Source: Candidatus Brocadiaceae bacterium (lineage in GTDB: Bacteria > Planctomycetota > Brocadiia > SM23-32). Taken from it: a DNA stretch of 40,499 nucleotides. Below, piece by piece: positions 24,375 through 32,477 of the stretch. A program made the position numbers and the translations under genes. The notes under the pieces were generated by a model. The model made no database searches, had not been told where the DNA came from, and saw only the letters and a list, made by a program, of their open reading frames with translations. The stretch's first letter is position 1. Each line of letters opens with the position of its first letter. The stretch is from positions 1 to 40,499 of the forward strand of contig PUMJ01000198.1 in assembly GCA_003551305.1 (NCBI GenBank). The letters run 5' to 3'.

Positions 24375-26288
24375 GTGAGAAAGCCCCCCGTTCTCATCGG
24401 CATGTCCCTGTTCTGTCTGGCGGTTTTTCTGTGCTCGGCCGGACCCGCCTTCGCCCAGCAGGGGTCCGGCGCGGACGGCGGACAGACCATCAGCTTCCAC
24501 TTCGCCGACGAAGTGGACCTGCGCGTGCTGGCCGAGTGGGTCTCCCAGGTCACCGGGCGGGCCTTCGTGTATGACGAGACGTTCCAGGGGACGGTGGTGC
24601 TGCAGGTTCCCGGCGAGATCCCCCGGGAGGCGCTGATGCCGCTTTTCGAGACCATCCTCAAGATGCGGGGTTTTGCGCTGGTGCCGCGGGATGACGTGAC
24701 GCTCATCGTGCAGCGCCAGAGGGCGCGAACGCTCCAGACCGCCATGGAGTGGGCCTCGGATCCCGAAGTGCCCTCAGGGGATGAGTTCGTCAACCAGGTG
24801 GTCAGCCTGCGGTTTGCCGACGCCGAGTCAGTGGCCGGTGCCATCGGGCATTTCCTCTCATCAACGGACGCCGTGCTGCCGCTGCCGAAAGTCCATCAAC
24901 TGGCGATTTCCGATTACGCCGACAACGTGAGGCGCGCCGTGGAGATGGTCCGCAAGCTGGACACGCGGGCCGCGCGGCCGCGTGTCTCTCTGCTGCCGCT
25001 GGAGAACGCCCACGCCGAGGACGTGGTGGGCCAGCTCAATCAGGCGTTCGCCCGTGAGCGGGGCGAGGATGCGGGCGGAGCGCTGCCGGCGCCCCAGTTC
25101 GCGGCCGACAGGCGCACCAACGCCGTCTTCGTCGTGGCCGCCGAGGAGGACCTGCAGGCCGTCCGGGAGACTGTGGAGGCGCTCGACATCGCGTCCGTCG
25201 GGCCGGAAAGACCGGTACGCATATACCGCCTGCGCAACACCAAGGCCGAGGACGTCATCGGCATCCTCTCCGACCTCATCCAGGACATGGAGAAGGTGGA
25301 GGCCGCCCCCCGGGGCGAAGGGGAGTCCGACGGCCCCTTCGGCGGTAACGGCACCGACCGCGCCGGCATCAAGGTCGTGAACGATGAGAAGAACAACGCC
25401 CTGGTGGTGGCCGCCACGGGCTCCGAGCACGAGTGGCTCAAAGAGCTCATTGACGACCTGGACCGGCGCCGCCCCCAGGTGCTGCTGGAAACCTGGCTGG
25501 TGGTGCTCAACGAGCGGGGCGCCCGCCAGCTCGGCGTGGAACTGGCCGCCCGGGCTTCCACGGGTGATACGGAGGCGGAGGTGGGAACGTTCTTCGGGCT
25601 CTCCGAGCTGGACGACACCGGCCGACGCATCCTGCCCCCGCCCATCGGCGAGGGGGCCATGGTGGCCATACTCCGGCCGGAGGACATCGTCGCCATCCTG
25701 AGGGCGCTTGAGGAGGAGCAGCACGGCCGCATTATCTCCCGGCCCCGGCTGCTGGCCAATGACAACGAGCTGGCCACCTTCAACAGCGTGCGCCAGGAGC
25801 CGTTCACGACCGTCAGTGCCATCACCACGACCACCAGCACCACCGCCTTCGGCGGCTACGAGCAGGCCGGCACCTCCCTGGAGATACTGCCCACCATCTA
25901 CGAAGACGACTACCTGTTCCTCGACATCGGGCTGGCCATCAGCAACTTCACGGGCGAGGCGATAGACGCCAACGTTCCTCCGCCGCGGGAGGAGAACCGG
26001 ATAGAGACCGCCGTGACCGTGCCGGACGGGGCCACCATCATCATCGGCGGTATCGTGCAGACACAGGAGCGGCAGGCCGTCTCCCGGGTCCCCATCCTGG
26101 GCAGCATCCCGGTGCTCGGGGCGCTGTTCCGCAGCACATCCATCAACACCACGGAGAACACGCTTTACGCGTTCATCCGGCCCCGGATATTTCGAGCGCA
26201 GGACTTCTCCGACCTGAGGGGCGCCAGCGCCGCTGCCGAGCAGAGGGCGCGCCGGCTCAGCGGGGACGCGCCCGAGGCTGAGGAGTAA
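24375..26288 (+). CDS. gspD: T2SS outer-membrane secretin GspD
   Basis: GspD forms the outer-membrane channel for folded exoproteins. The 637-residue product has a signal peptide ending Ala-Phe-Ala-Gln (about residue 28). An N0 domain follows (FHFADEVDLRVLAEWVSQVT), then three N1-N3 type repeats (for example VSLRFADAESVAGAIGHFL and RIYRLRNTKAEDVIGILSDL), and the secretin C-domain (GRIISRPRLLANDNELATFN). The gate/barrel motif SRVPILGSIPVLGALFRSTS is present. The start is GTG with ggaggtgag 8 bases away. No pilotin gene is in the window. gspE follows after 4 bases. Confidence 0.96.
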   Translation: MRKPPVLIGMSLFCLAVFLCSAGPAFAQQGSGADGGQTISFHFADEVDLRVLAEWVSQVTGRAFVYDETFQGTVVLQVPGEIPREALMPLFETILKMRGFALVPRDDVTLIVQRQRARTLQTAMEWASDPEVPSGDEFVNQVVSLRFADAESVAGAIGHFLSSTDAVLPLPKVHQLAISDYADNVRRAVEMVRKLDTRAARPRVSLLPLENAHAEDVVGQLNQAFARERGEDAGGALPAPQFAADRRTNAVFVVAAEEDLQAVRETVEALDIASVGPERPVRIYRLRNTKAEDVIGILSDLIQDMEKVEAAPRGEGESDGPFGGNGTDRAGIKVVNDEKNNALVVAATGSEHEWLKELIDDLDRRRPQVLLETWLVVLNERGARQLGVELAARASTGDTEAEVGTFFGLSELDDTGRRILPPPIGEGAMVAILRPEDIVAILRALEEEQHGRIISRPRLLANDNELATFNSVRQEPFTTVSAITTTTSTTAFGGYEQAGTSLEILPTIYEDDYLFLDIGLAISNFTGEAIDANVPPPREENRIETAVTVPDGATIIIGGIVQTQERQAVSRVPILGSIPVLGALFRSTSINTTENTLYAFIRPRIFRAQDFSDLRGASAAAEQRARRLSGDAPEAEE

Positions 26289-26292
26289 ACTG

Positions 26293-27999
26293 ATGGTGGA
26301 CGCTGTGCACACGGCGGGTCCGGAACATCCGTTGCTGGCGGCCCTGCGCCAGCGGGTGGGCCTCGGCGACGAGGCGGCCGCCGCCGCGCTGGAGACCGCC
26401 GAAAAGGATGCCCTGCCCCTGGACAGGGCGATCGCGCGTAGCGGGGGGGCGGACGAACTCGACCTGCTGCAACTGGAGGGCGAACTGCTGGGCCTGCCCG
26501 TGCGCAGTGCGCTCCAGGACGTCACTTTCAGCCGGGAGTTTGTGCAGGCCATCCCCGTTGATTTCGCCCGCCGCCACTGCGTGCTGGGCCTGCAGGACGG
26601 GGAGGGGGCGCTGAACCTGGCCGCCGCCACAGCCCTGGAGCCGGAGGTGGTCGATGCCGTCTCCCTCGCCCTCGGCTGCCCTGTGAACGTCGTGCTCGCC
26701 CCCGAGTCTCAGATAAGCGACGCCATCACCCGCTCCTACCAGCAGGGGGCGCAGATCAACTGGGAGTCCGGCGACGGGGAGGACGAGGCGGAAGTGGCCC
26801 GGCTGCTGGACGCCGCCGGCGCCGACCAGGACCTGCTGGCGGCCGTCGAGAGCGCCCCCGTCGTCCAGCTCGTCAACAAGGTCCTGTTCGAGGCGCTGCG
26901 CGCCCGCGCCAGCGACGTCCACATCCAGCCCACGGGCGAGGGAGTCGTCGTGCGCTACCGCATAGACGGCGTGCTGCACCCGGTGGCGACGTACCCTCTC
27001 AGCGTGCTGGAGCCGGTCGTATCGCGCATCAAGGTCATGGGCCGCATGGACATCACCGAGAAGCGGCTGCCCCAGGACGGGCGCACCACCGTGCGGCTGG
27101 GCAACAAGAACGTGGACCTGCGCATCTCGACCGTCCCCTCCAACTACGGCGAGCGCGTGGTGGCCCGCCTGCTGGACCGCTCCACCGGCGTTTACGGCCT
27201 GGAGGAACTCGGCTTGAGCCTCGAGCACCTGGAGATGATGGACCGCATCGTGGACGAGCCGAACGGCATCTTCTTCTGCACCGGACCCACCGGTTCCGGA
27301 AAGAGCACCACCCTCTACGCCGCGCTGCTGCGGGTCAACAGCCGGGAGCGCAACGTCATCACCCTCGAGGACCCGATCGAGTATCACCTCTCCGGCATCA
27401 CCCAGCTTCCCGTCACCGAGAAAAAAGGCATGACGTTCGCCTCCGGGCTGCGCTCGATCCTGAGGCAGGACCCCGACGTCATCATGGTCGGGGAGGTGCG
27501 TGACGTGGAGACCGCCCGGATGGCCGTGCGGGCGGCGCAGACCGGCCACCTGGTGCTCAGCACGCTGCACACCAACGACTCGGCCGGCGCCGTGGCACGG
27601 CTGCTGGACCTGGGGGTCGAACCGTTCCTGCTCTCCTCCACGCTTACGGCCGTGCTGGCGCAGCGGCTGGTCAGGCGCGTCTGCCCCGAGTGCGCGGAGC
27701 CCTGCCTCGCCAGTCCCGAGCAACTGAAGCAGTTAGGGCTGGAGCAGGACCGGGAGGTCGAACTGCGGCGCAGCCGCGGCTGCGACAACTGCCTGCAGAC
27801 GGGCTTCTACGGGCGGGTCGGCCTCTTTGAACTGCTCCAGGTAGACGAACCCGTCGCCGCGCTCATCCTCGAGGGCGCCGACGCCCGTGCCATACGCAAC
27901 AGCGCCCTGGAGCGCGGCCTGGTGACCCTGCGCGCCGACGGCGTGCGCAAGGTGCTGCAGGGCGTAACCACCCCCGAGGAGGTCATGCGCGTGACCTGA
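26293..27999 (+). CDS. gspE: T2SS assembly ATPase GspE
   Basis: GspE is the cytoplasmic hexameric ATPase that powers pseudopilus assembly. The 568-residue product has an N-terminal MshE/GspE-N domain (about 1-155) and a linker. The ATPase core has Walker A GPTGSGKST at about 331-339, an Asp box (VITLEDPIEYHLSGITQLPV), Walker B (RQDPDVIMVGEVRDVETARM) and the His box (TGHLVLSTLHTNDSAGAVAR). A CPEC pair and a later CDNC pair form the tetracysteine zinc motif of GspE. All catalytic elements look intact. A non-coding insert separates it from gspF. Confidence 0.97.
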   Translation: MVDAVHTAGPEHPLLAALRQRVGLGDEAAAAALETAEKDALPLDRAIARSGGADELDLLQLEGELLGLPVRSALQDVTFSREFVQAIPVDFARRHCVLGLQDGEGALNLAAATALEPEVVDAVSLALGCPVNVVLAPESQISDAITRSYQQGAQINWESGDGEDEAEVARLLDAAGADQDLLAAVESAPVVQLVNKVLFEALRARASDVHIQPTGEGVVVRYRIDGVLHPVATYPLSVLEPVVSRIKVMGRMDITEKRLPQDGRTTVRLGNKNVDLRISTVPSNYGERVVARLLDRSTGVYGLEELGLSLEHLEMMDRIVDEPNGIFFCTGPTGSGKSTTLYAALLRVNSRERNVITLEDPIEYHLSGITQLPVTEKKGMTFASGLRSILRQDPDVIMVGEVRDVETARMAVRAAQTGHLVLSTLHTNDSAGAVARLLDLGVEPFLLSSTLTAVLAQRLVRRVCPECAEPCLASPEQLKQLGLEQDREVELRRSRGCDNCLQTGFYGRVGLFELLQVDEPVAALILEGADARAIRNSALERGLVTLRADGVRKVLQGVTTPEEVMRVT

Positions 28000-28235
28000 G
28001 CCTTCCCGAAGCTCGGTCAACCACTAAAAATACGAAGGACTCGAAGAGAACCAGCAAACAAGAACTGATAAGCACATCAACCACGACGGAAAGGTGGGAC
28101 GCGGAGGACGAAAAGCATGAGGAATCGTGACGGGACAACTCGGGTGAGCAAGTCCGAGCCATTGAAGTTCCAACCCCGATCGCTCGTCTTCCCTTCGTGG
28201 TGAGAAGAGCCGGATAAGCGGAGAACGCCCCCACA
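28000..28235. repeat. Non-coding insert, dispersed-repeat type, in gsp operon
   Basis: This gap between gspE and gspF is visibly less GC-rich than its surroundings. It begins with ACCACTAAAAATACGAAGG (about 28021-28039) and ends near CCTTCGTGGT (about 28192-28201). The ends are related as inverted repeats: ACCAC...GAAGG against CCTTC..GTGGT. The other strand reads as a spurious Phe/Leu/Val-rich frame typical of the widespread 'CTTCGTGGT' repeats found in many genomes. No gene, promoter or terminator is obvious. It looks like a recent small insertion that the operon tolerates. gspF depends on a weak site just before its GTG. Confidence 0.5.
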
Positions 28236-29444
28236 GTGGCAGTTTATCAATACAAGGCGGTGCGCAAAGGCGGCGAGGCGGTGAGCGGGACGCTGGACGC
28301 CGATTCCGCGCGCCGCGCCCGCGAACTGCTGCGTCAGCACGGACTCTACGTAACGGAGATGAAAGCCGCCGGGGCCGGGGCGCGAGCCGGCCGGTGGCTG
28401 GGCAGGCTGCCCTTCAGCGGCGACCGGCAGAAAAGGCTCCTGTGGCTGACCCGGGAACTGCACCTGCTGGTGATGACGGGCATGCCCCTGCGGGATGCGC
28501 TGGCCAGCCTGGGCCGCACCGCGCCCGTGCGCCTGCGGCCCGTGGTGCGCGCGCTGCGGGACGACATCGGCAAAGGCGAGTCGCTGGCCACCGCCATGCA
28601 GCGCCACCCGGACTGGTTCGACGGCCTCTACGTCAGCATGGTCGAAGCGGGCGAGAACAGCGGCGAACTCGCCGCTCTGCTGGGCACCATGGCGGATTAC
28701 CTGCAGTCCCGCCGCCGGTTCCGCCGCCAGATGCAGACGGCTCTGCTTTACCCGAAGCTGGTCGCGCTGGCCGCCTTCGGCGTGGTGGTGTTTTTGATGA
28801 GCGCCGTGGTGCCGCGGTTCGTGGAGGTGATCGAACGGCGGGGCGGCGCTCTGCCGCCGGCCACGCGCGCCCTGCGGGCGGTGAGCGGCTTTTTCGCCGC
28901 CGGCTGGCTCTGGTGCGTCCTCGGGCTGGCGGGCCTGTGGGCGCTGTGGCATTTCGCCATGTCGCGTCCCGCTGTGCGCCTGGGCTGGGAACGGCTGCTG
29001 CTGCGTATGCCGGCGGTCGGCTCCTTCCGGCGCAAGCAGCTTGCCCGGCAGTTCGCCGTCATGCTCGGCGCCCTGCTCAAGGGCGGCCTGGTGCTGACGG
29101 ACGCGCTGGACCAGATAGCCCGCACCGCCGACAACCCGCTGCTGGTGCAGGAGGCCGAGAGGATGCGCAACAAGCTCGTGATGGGTGGGGACCTGGCCGG
29201 CTCCGCCGAGGGCGGCGGCATCTTTCCGGCGTCCTTTGGCGACATGCTGGCGGCCGGCCAGGAGACCGGCGCCCTGGATTCGGTGCTGGAAACGGTGGAG
29301 CAATCTTACGGCGAGGACGTGGAGGCGGCCACCGGAAAGCTGGCCGCCCTCATCGAGCCGCTCGCCATACTGGTCGTCGCCCTCGTGGTGGCATTCGTGG
29401 TGGCGGCCGTGCTCCTGCCGGTCTTTGAGCTAAGTCAACTGTAG
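28236..29444 (+). CDS. gspF: T2SS inner-membrane platform protein GspF
   Basis: GspF is the polytopic platform protein that couples GspE to the pseudopilus. The 402-residue product has the family N-terminus (VYQYKAVRKGGEAVSGTLDA). Two T2SSF domains follow (TRELHLLVMTGMPLRDALAS and KQLARQFAVMLGALLKGGLV). Three membrane helices are seen (about 170-190, 220-240, 375-397), and the repeat motifs MVEAGENSGELAALL and MLAAGQETGALDSVLE are both present. The start is GTG with only a weak gcggaga site; upstream lies the repeat-type insert rather than gspE, so translation may no longer be coupled to gspE. Confidence 0.95.
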   Translation: MAVYQYKAVRKGGEAVSGTLDADSARRARELLRQHGLYVTEMKAAGAGARAGRWLGRLPFSGDRQKRLLWLTRELHLLVMTGMPLRDALASLGRTAPVRLRPVVRALRDDIGKGESLATAMQRHPDWFDGLYVSMVEAGENSGELAALLGTMADYLQSRRRFRRQMQTALLYPKLVALAAFGVVVFLMSAVVPRFVEVIERRGGALPPATRALRAVSGFFAAGWLWCVLGLAGLWALWHFAMSRPAVRLGWERLLLRMPAVGSFRRKQLARQFAVMLGALLKGGLVLTDALDQIARTADNPLLVQEAERMRNKLVMGGDLAGSAEGGGIFPASFGDMLAAGQETGALDSVLETVEQSYGEDVEAATGKLAALIEPLAILVVALVVAFVVAAVLLPVFELSQL

Positions 29445-29462
29445 CATGACGGAGAGGGGATT

Positions 29463-29918
29463 ATGAGGACTGGCCCCATCAGACCTGTCGGGCGCAGGGC
29501 GGGCTTCACCCTGCTGGAAATTCTTATCGTCGTGGTCATCATCGGTATCCTGGCCAGCGTGGCGCTGCCGCGGTTCACAGGCCACCGCGAAATGGCCCAG
29601 AGGAACGCGGCCAAGGCCCAGATACGGAGCTTTATGACCGCGCTTGAGACGTTCCACGCTTACTACAGCCGCTATCCGACCAACAGCGAGGGCCTGCGCG
29701 CGCTGGTGGAGAAGCCGGCCGGCGTGGACCGCTGGCCCGATGGCGGCTTCCTCGACCAGAGAACCGTCCCCCCGGACCCCTGGGGCAACCCCTATCAGTA
29801 CGTCCACCCCGGCACGCACGGCCCATACGATATCATCTCCTACGGCGCCAACGGCCGCCCCGGCGGCACGGGCGCCGACGCGGACATCGTCTCCTGGGAC
29901 CTCGAACGCGACTCCTGA
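29463..29918 (+). CDS. gspG: T2SS major pseudopilin GspG
   Basis: GspG is the main subunit of the periplasmic pseudopilus. The 151-residue precursor has a basic leader and the prepilin peptidase site RRAG/FTLLE with Gly at -1 and Glu at +5, then the hydrophobic helix ILIVVVIIGILASVALPRF. The C-terminal domain has the GspG signature (NSEGLRALVEKP, then PPDPWGNPYQYVHPG) and the calcium-binding type loop near GGTGADADIVSWD. The length is normal. The upstream site is gagagggg. The prepilin peptidase itself (gspO) is not in this window. Confidence 0.97.
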   Translation: MRTGPIRPVGRRAGFTLLEILIVVVIIGILASVALPRFTGHREMAQRNAAKAQIRSFMTALETFHAYYSRYPTNSEGLRALVEKPAGVDRWPDGGFLDQRTVPPDPWGNPYQYVHPGTHGPYDIISYGANGRPGGTGADADIVSWDLERDS

Positions 29919-29923
29919 CATCC

Positions 29924-30421
29924 ATGCAGTCCATGGCCCGTAAAGGTTCGAGCGGCGCGCGGCGAAACAGCGCCTTCACGCTCATCGAGCTGCTGCTGGT
30001 CGCCGTGGTGCTCGGCATGGCGGCCGGGCTGGCCGCCCCCCGCCTCTCGGCGTTGCTGCCGCGGCTGCGGCTCCAGGACGGCGGGCGCCACGTGATAGAC
30101 GCCGTCAGGACGGCCCAGACGTGGGCCACGGACCGCGGCAGCGATGTGGTTATCGAGTATGACCTCGTTGCCCGGGAGGTCCGGCTCGTGGCGGCGGGCG
30201 CGCCGGCCGAGGACATGCCGCGGCTGCCCGCGCTGCCCGAGGGCGTCAGGCTGAGCGGCGTCCGCCTGGCGGCGGACTCCCGGGTGACCGAGGGAGTGGC
30301 AACTGTGCGTGTCCACGCGGGCGGCTACGTCCGGCCGCACCAGGTGGAGCTGTTTGAGCCAAAGGCCGGCCGGCTCTTGGTGGACGTTCATGGCGCCATG
30401 GCCCGCATCCGGAGGGACTGA
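29924..30421 (+). CDS. gspH: T2SS minor pseudopilin GspH
   Basis: GspH is a minor pseudopilin near the pseudopilus tip. The 165-residue precursor has a 17-residue basic leader and the cleavage site NSA/FTLIE. The hydrophobic helix (ELLLVAVVLGMAAGLAAPRL) is followed by a globular domain with GRHVIDAVRTAQTWATDRGS. The residue before the cut is Ala, not the usual Gly; Ala is tolerated by some peptidases. A second in-frame ATG at 29933 would shorten the leader. The stop overlaps the gspI start by 1 base. Assignment to GspH is from position and the short Ig-like C-domain. Confidence 0.87.
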   Translation: MQSMARKGSSGARRNSAFTLIELLLVAVVLGMAAGLAAPRLSALLPRLRLQDGGRHVIDAVRTAQTWATDRGSDVVIEYDLVAREVRLVAAGAPAEDMPRLPALPEGVRLSGVRLAADSRVTEGVATVRVHAGGYVRPHQVELFEPKAGRLLVDVHGAMARIRRD

Positions 30422-30810
30422 TGAAAACGCGCAGGGGCATCGTGCTGCTGGAGGTGCTGATGGCGGCCGTCATCCTGGCCGTGGCGGCGCTGGCCCTGGT
30501 GGAGATGCAGGACGCCGCCCTGCGGCGCTCCGACCGCTCCGGTCAGGAGGCGGCGGCCGCCCGGGCCGCCGCACGGCTGGCCGAGGAGGTGGCCCTGCGA
30601 CCGGAGCTGACGGCAGGCAGTGACAGCGGCCGGCTCCAATCCCCGCCGGGCGCCTCCTGGAAGCGCACCGTGGAGCTGCACGGCGAAGGCGACCGTGCTC
30701 GGCTGGTGCGGGTTACCGTTGAGGTCGAAGCCGCGCGCGGCGGTTCCGACGAGGCGCTCAGACTGGAAAGGTGGTTCTACACGTCCCGTGCAGTGGCGAG
30801 CAACAGGTAG
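30421..30810 (+). CDS. gspI: T2SS minor pseudopilin GspI
   Basis: GspI is the minor pseudopilin that nucleates the tip complex with GspJ and GspK. The 129-residue precursor begins MKTRRG/IVLLEVL, with Gly at -1 and Glu at +5, but Ile rather than Phe at +1. The helix LMAAVILAVAALALVEMQDA follows. The C-terminal part is short, as expected for GspI. The start overlaps the gspH stop by 1 base (TGATG) and the gene end overlaps the likely start of gspJ. Identity rests on position between gspH and gspJ, size and the methylation motif. Confidence 0.85.
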   Translation: MKTRRGIVLLEVLMAAVILAVAALALVEMQDAALRRSDRSGQEAAAARAAARLAEEVALRPELTAGSDSGRLQSPPGASWKRTVELHGEGDRARLVRVTVEVEAARGGSDEALRLERWFYTSRAVASNR

Positions 30811-31468
30811 GATGACCGCCGCCTTCACCCTGGTGGAGGTGCTGGTGGCTCTTGTGCTGGTGGCCGTGGTCCTGGGCGCAGCGCACAGCCTCTGGGCCGC
30901 CACGGCGCGTCAGAACGAGATGACCTGGCACGTCCAGCAGCAGAGGGCGGCCGCCGGCACGGTGGCCGAGGTGCTGGAGCGCGACCTGGCCGGCTTCTAC
31001 CCCCGTTGGAGCGAGCAGCCGCCCCTGGAACTCGCCCGTTCCGGCATGGCGGCCGCCCGGCGGCTGGAGCTGACGCTGACGACCGCCGCCGACCAGTTCA
31101 GCCCCGCCGGGGGGCAGCGGTCCCTGGTACGGCGCGTCACCTACCGCATAGAGCCGTCCCCGCAACGGACCGGCGCCTACCGGATGCGGCGGTCGGAGGC
31201 CGCCTACCCCGCTGACGGCAGAGCTCGGGGCGAGCTGCTGCTGATGGACGGCATAACGTCCTTTGAAGTCGAGGCCTACGACGGAACCGACTGGGTCGAT
31301 GAGTGGCCCGTCGGGGACAGCGTGCGGGAGCCCGTGGCCTTGCGCGTTAGAGTCGGATTCGCCGGGAGCAATGCCCCGGGGCTGGAGATCGTGAAGGCGT
31401 TCGACGTCGACCGGGCGGCGCGGGTGCGGATCATGCCTCGCCGCGAACGCCAGGAGGAGACCGAGTGA
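30788..31468 (+). CDS. gspJ: T2SS minor pseudopilin GspJ
   Basis: GspJ is a tip pseudopilin with a larger globular domain. The motif AAFTLVEVLVALVLVAVVLG gives cleavage before Phe with Ala at -1 and Glu at +5. From GTG 30788 the product is 226 residues and has a 12-residue leader with two Arg. From ATG 30812 the leader would be only four residues without charge, so GTG is preferred, although its ribosome site is weak. The globular part contains QQQRAAAGTVAEVLERDLAG and a RVTYRIEPSPQRTGAYRMRR segment typical of GspJ. It overlaps gspI by 23 bases and gspK by 4. Confidence 0.85.
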   Translation: MQWRATGRMTAAFTLVEVLVALVLVAVVLGAAHSLWAATARQNEMTWHVQQQRAAAGTVAEVLERDLAGFYPRWSEQPPLELARSGMAAARRLELTLTTAADQFSPAGGQRSLVRRVTYRIEPSPQRTGAYRMRRSEAAYPADGRARGELLLMDGITSFEVEAYDGTDWVDEWPVGDSVREPVALRVRVGFAGSNAPGLEIVKAFDVDRAARVRIMPRRERQEETE

Positions 31469-32442
31469 ACCGGTGCCCCCCGGCAGGACCGCTTGAGGAT
31501 GCCGCGCGCGGCGGCTTCGCGCTGGTGGCGGTCCTGGTGATCGTGTGCGTGCTGGCGCTGCTTGTCGGCCGTCTGAGCGTCTCCACGATGACGGAGCTCG
31601 AACTGGCCCGCTCGCGTGCCCGGGCCGTGGAACTGAGGGCGGCCCTGGAGAGCGGCGTGGCCCTGGCCCGCTGCATGCTGGCGGTGGACAGGGACGAAGG
31701 CCCCCCCGGCGACAGCGCCGAGGACGCGTGGGCCCGCGGGCCGATGCAGGTGAGGATAGGCGACGTGGACGTTATCATGAACATCCGCGACGAGAACAGC
31801 AAAGTGTCGGTTCCTCACGTCCTGGCGGCCACGCGCCCGGCGGACGCCCGGGAGTTCGGGCGCGCCCTGCGGCTGTTCGTGCGCGAGTCGGCAAGGGCCT
31901 TCGGCGCCGAGGAGGACGAGGTGCGCCGATGGCTCGTCAGCCGCCAGCACATGCTGGACCTGCCCGAAAGGCTGGCGGGCGGGCCGCTATTCGACGTGGA
32001 AGGCGCCGGCTCCGGTGCGGTGCTGCCGGTGGGGCGCTACCTGACGGTCTGGACCGACGGCGGGCTCAACGTCAACACGGCCCCTCGCGAGGCCATGGAA
32101 TACCTCTGGGGTCGGGGCAACGAGCGCCTGGTCCGCGCCGTCATCGAGCGGCGGGAAGAGAAACCGTTCGCGCGGCCGGAGGAGGTCTTCGCGCTGCCCG
32201 GGGCCGGCCAGACGCTGCGACGCCCCGGCAGCATGCGTGTGCTGACCGAGAGCCGGGTGTTCGAGATAGAGATCGTGGCGCAGAGCGGCCCGGCGCGCCT
32301 CTGCGAACGCGTCATCGTCACGCGCCGCGAACCGGACGTGCCGGTGCTGTTCCGGCAACTCGTCCCGCACGTCAGCTTCCGGGGCGAACCGCGGCGCGTC
32401 GGCATAGCCGCCTTCACCGGCGGAGAGGACGAGGGCGCCTGA
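31465..32442 (+). CDS. gspK: T2SS minor pseudopilin GspK
   Basis: GspK caps the pseudopilus tip. The 325-residue precursor has a leader ending Arg-Gly-Gly and cleavage before Phe18. The +5 residue is Ala, not Glu, which is the known peculiarity of GspK. The hydrophobic helix (VAVLVIVCVLALLVGRLSVS) is followed by the large alpha-helical insert domain and the motif TVWTDGGLNVNTAPREAMEY, with a second ERREEKPFARPEEVFALPGA segment. The GTG start overlaps the gspJ stop (GTGA). Length and domain layout fit the family. Confidence 0.93.
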   Translation: MNRCPPAGPLEDAARGGFALVAVLVIVCVLALLVGRLSVSTMTELELARSRARAVELRAALESGVALARCMLAVDRDEGPPGDSAEDAWARGPMQVRIGDVDVIMNIRDENSKVSVPHVLAATRPADAREFGRALRLFVRESARAFGAEEDEVRRWLVSRQHMLDLPERLAGGPLFDVEGAGSGAVLPVGRYLTVWTDGGLNVNTAPREAMEYLWGRGNERLVRAVIERREEKPFARPEEVFALPGAGQTLRRPGSMRVLTESRVFEIEIVAQSGPARLCERVIVTRREPDVPVLFRQLVPHVSFRGEPRRVGIAAFTGGEDEGA

Positions 32443-32477
32443 CGAGAGCGCTGCAACCCTGGAGACGGGAGCGGAAA

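Noticed and set aside
27983..28234. 83-codon minus-strand frame in the gspE-gspF gap
   Set aside because: Its Phe/Leu/Val string is the typical spurious translation of the dispersed repeat, with no supporting start site.
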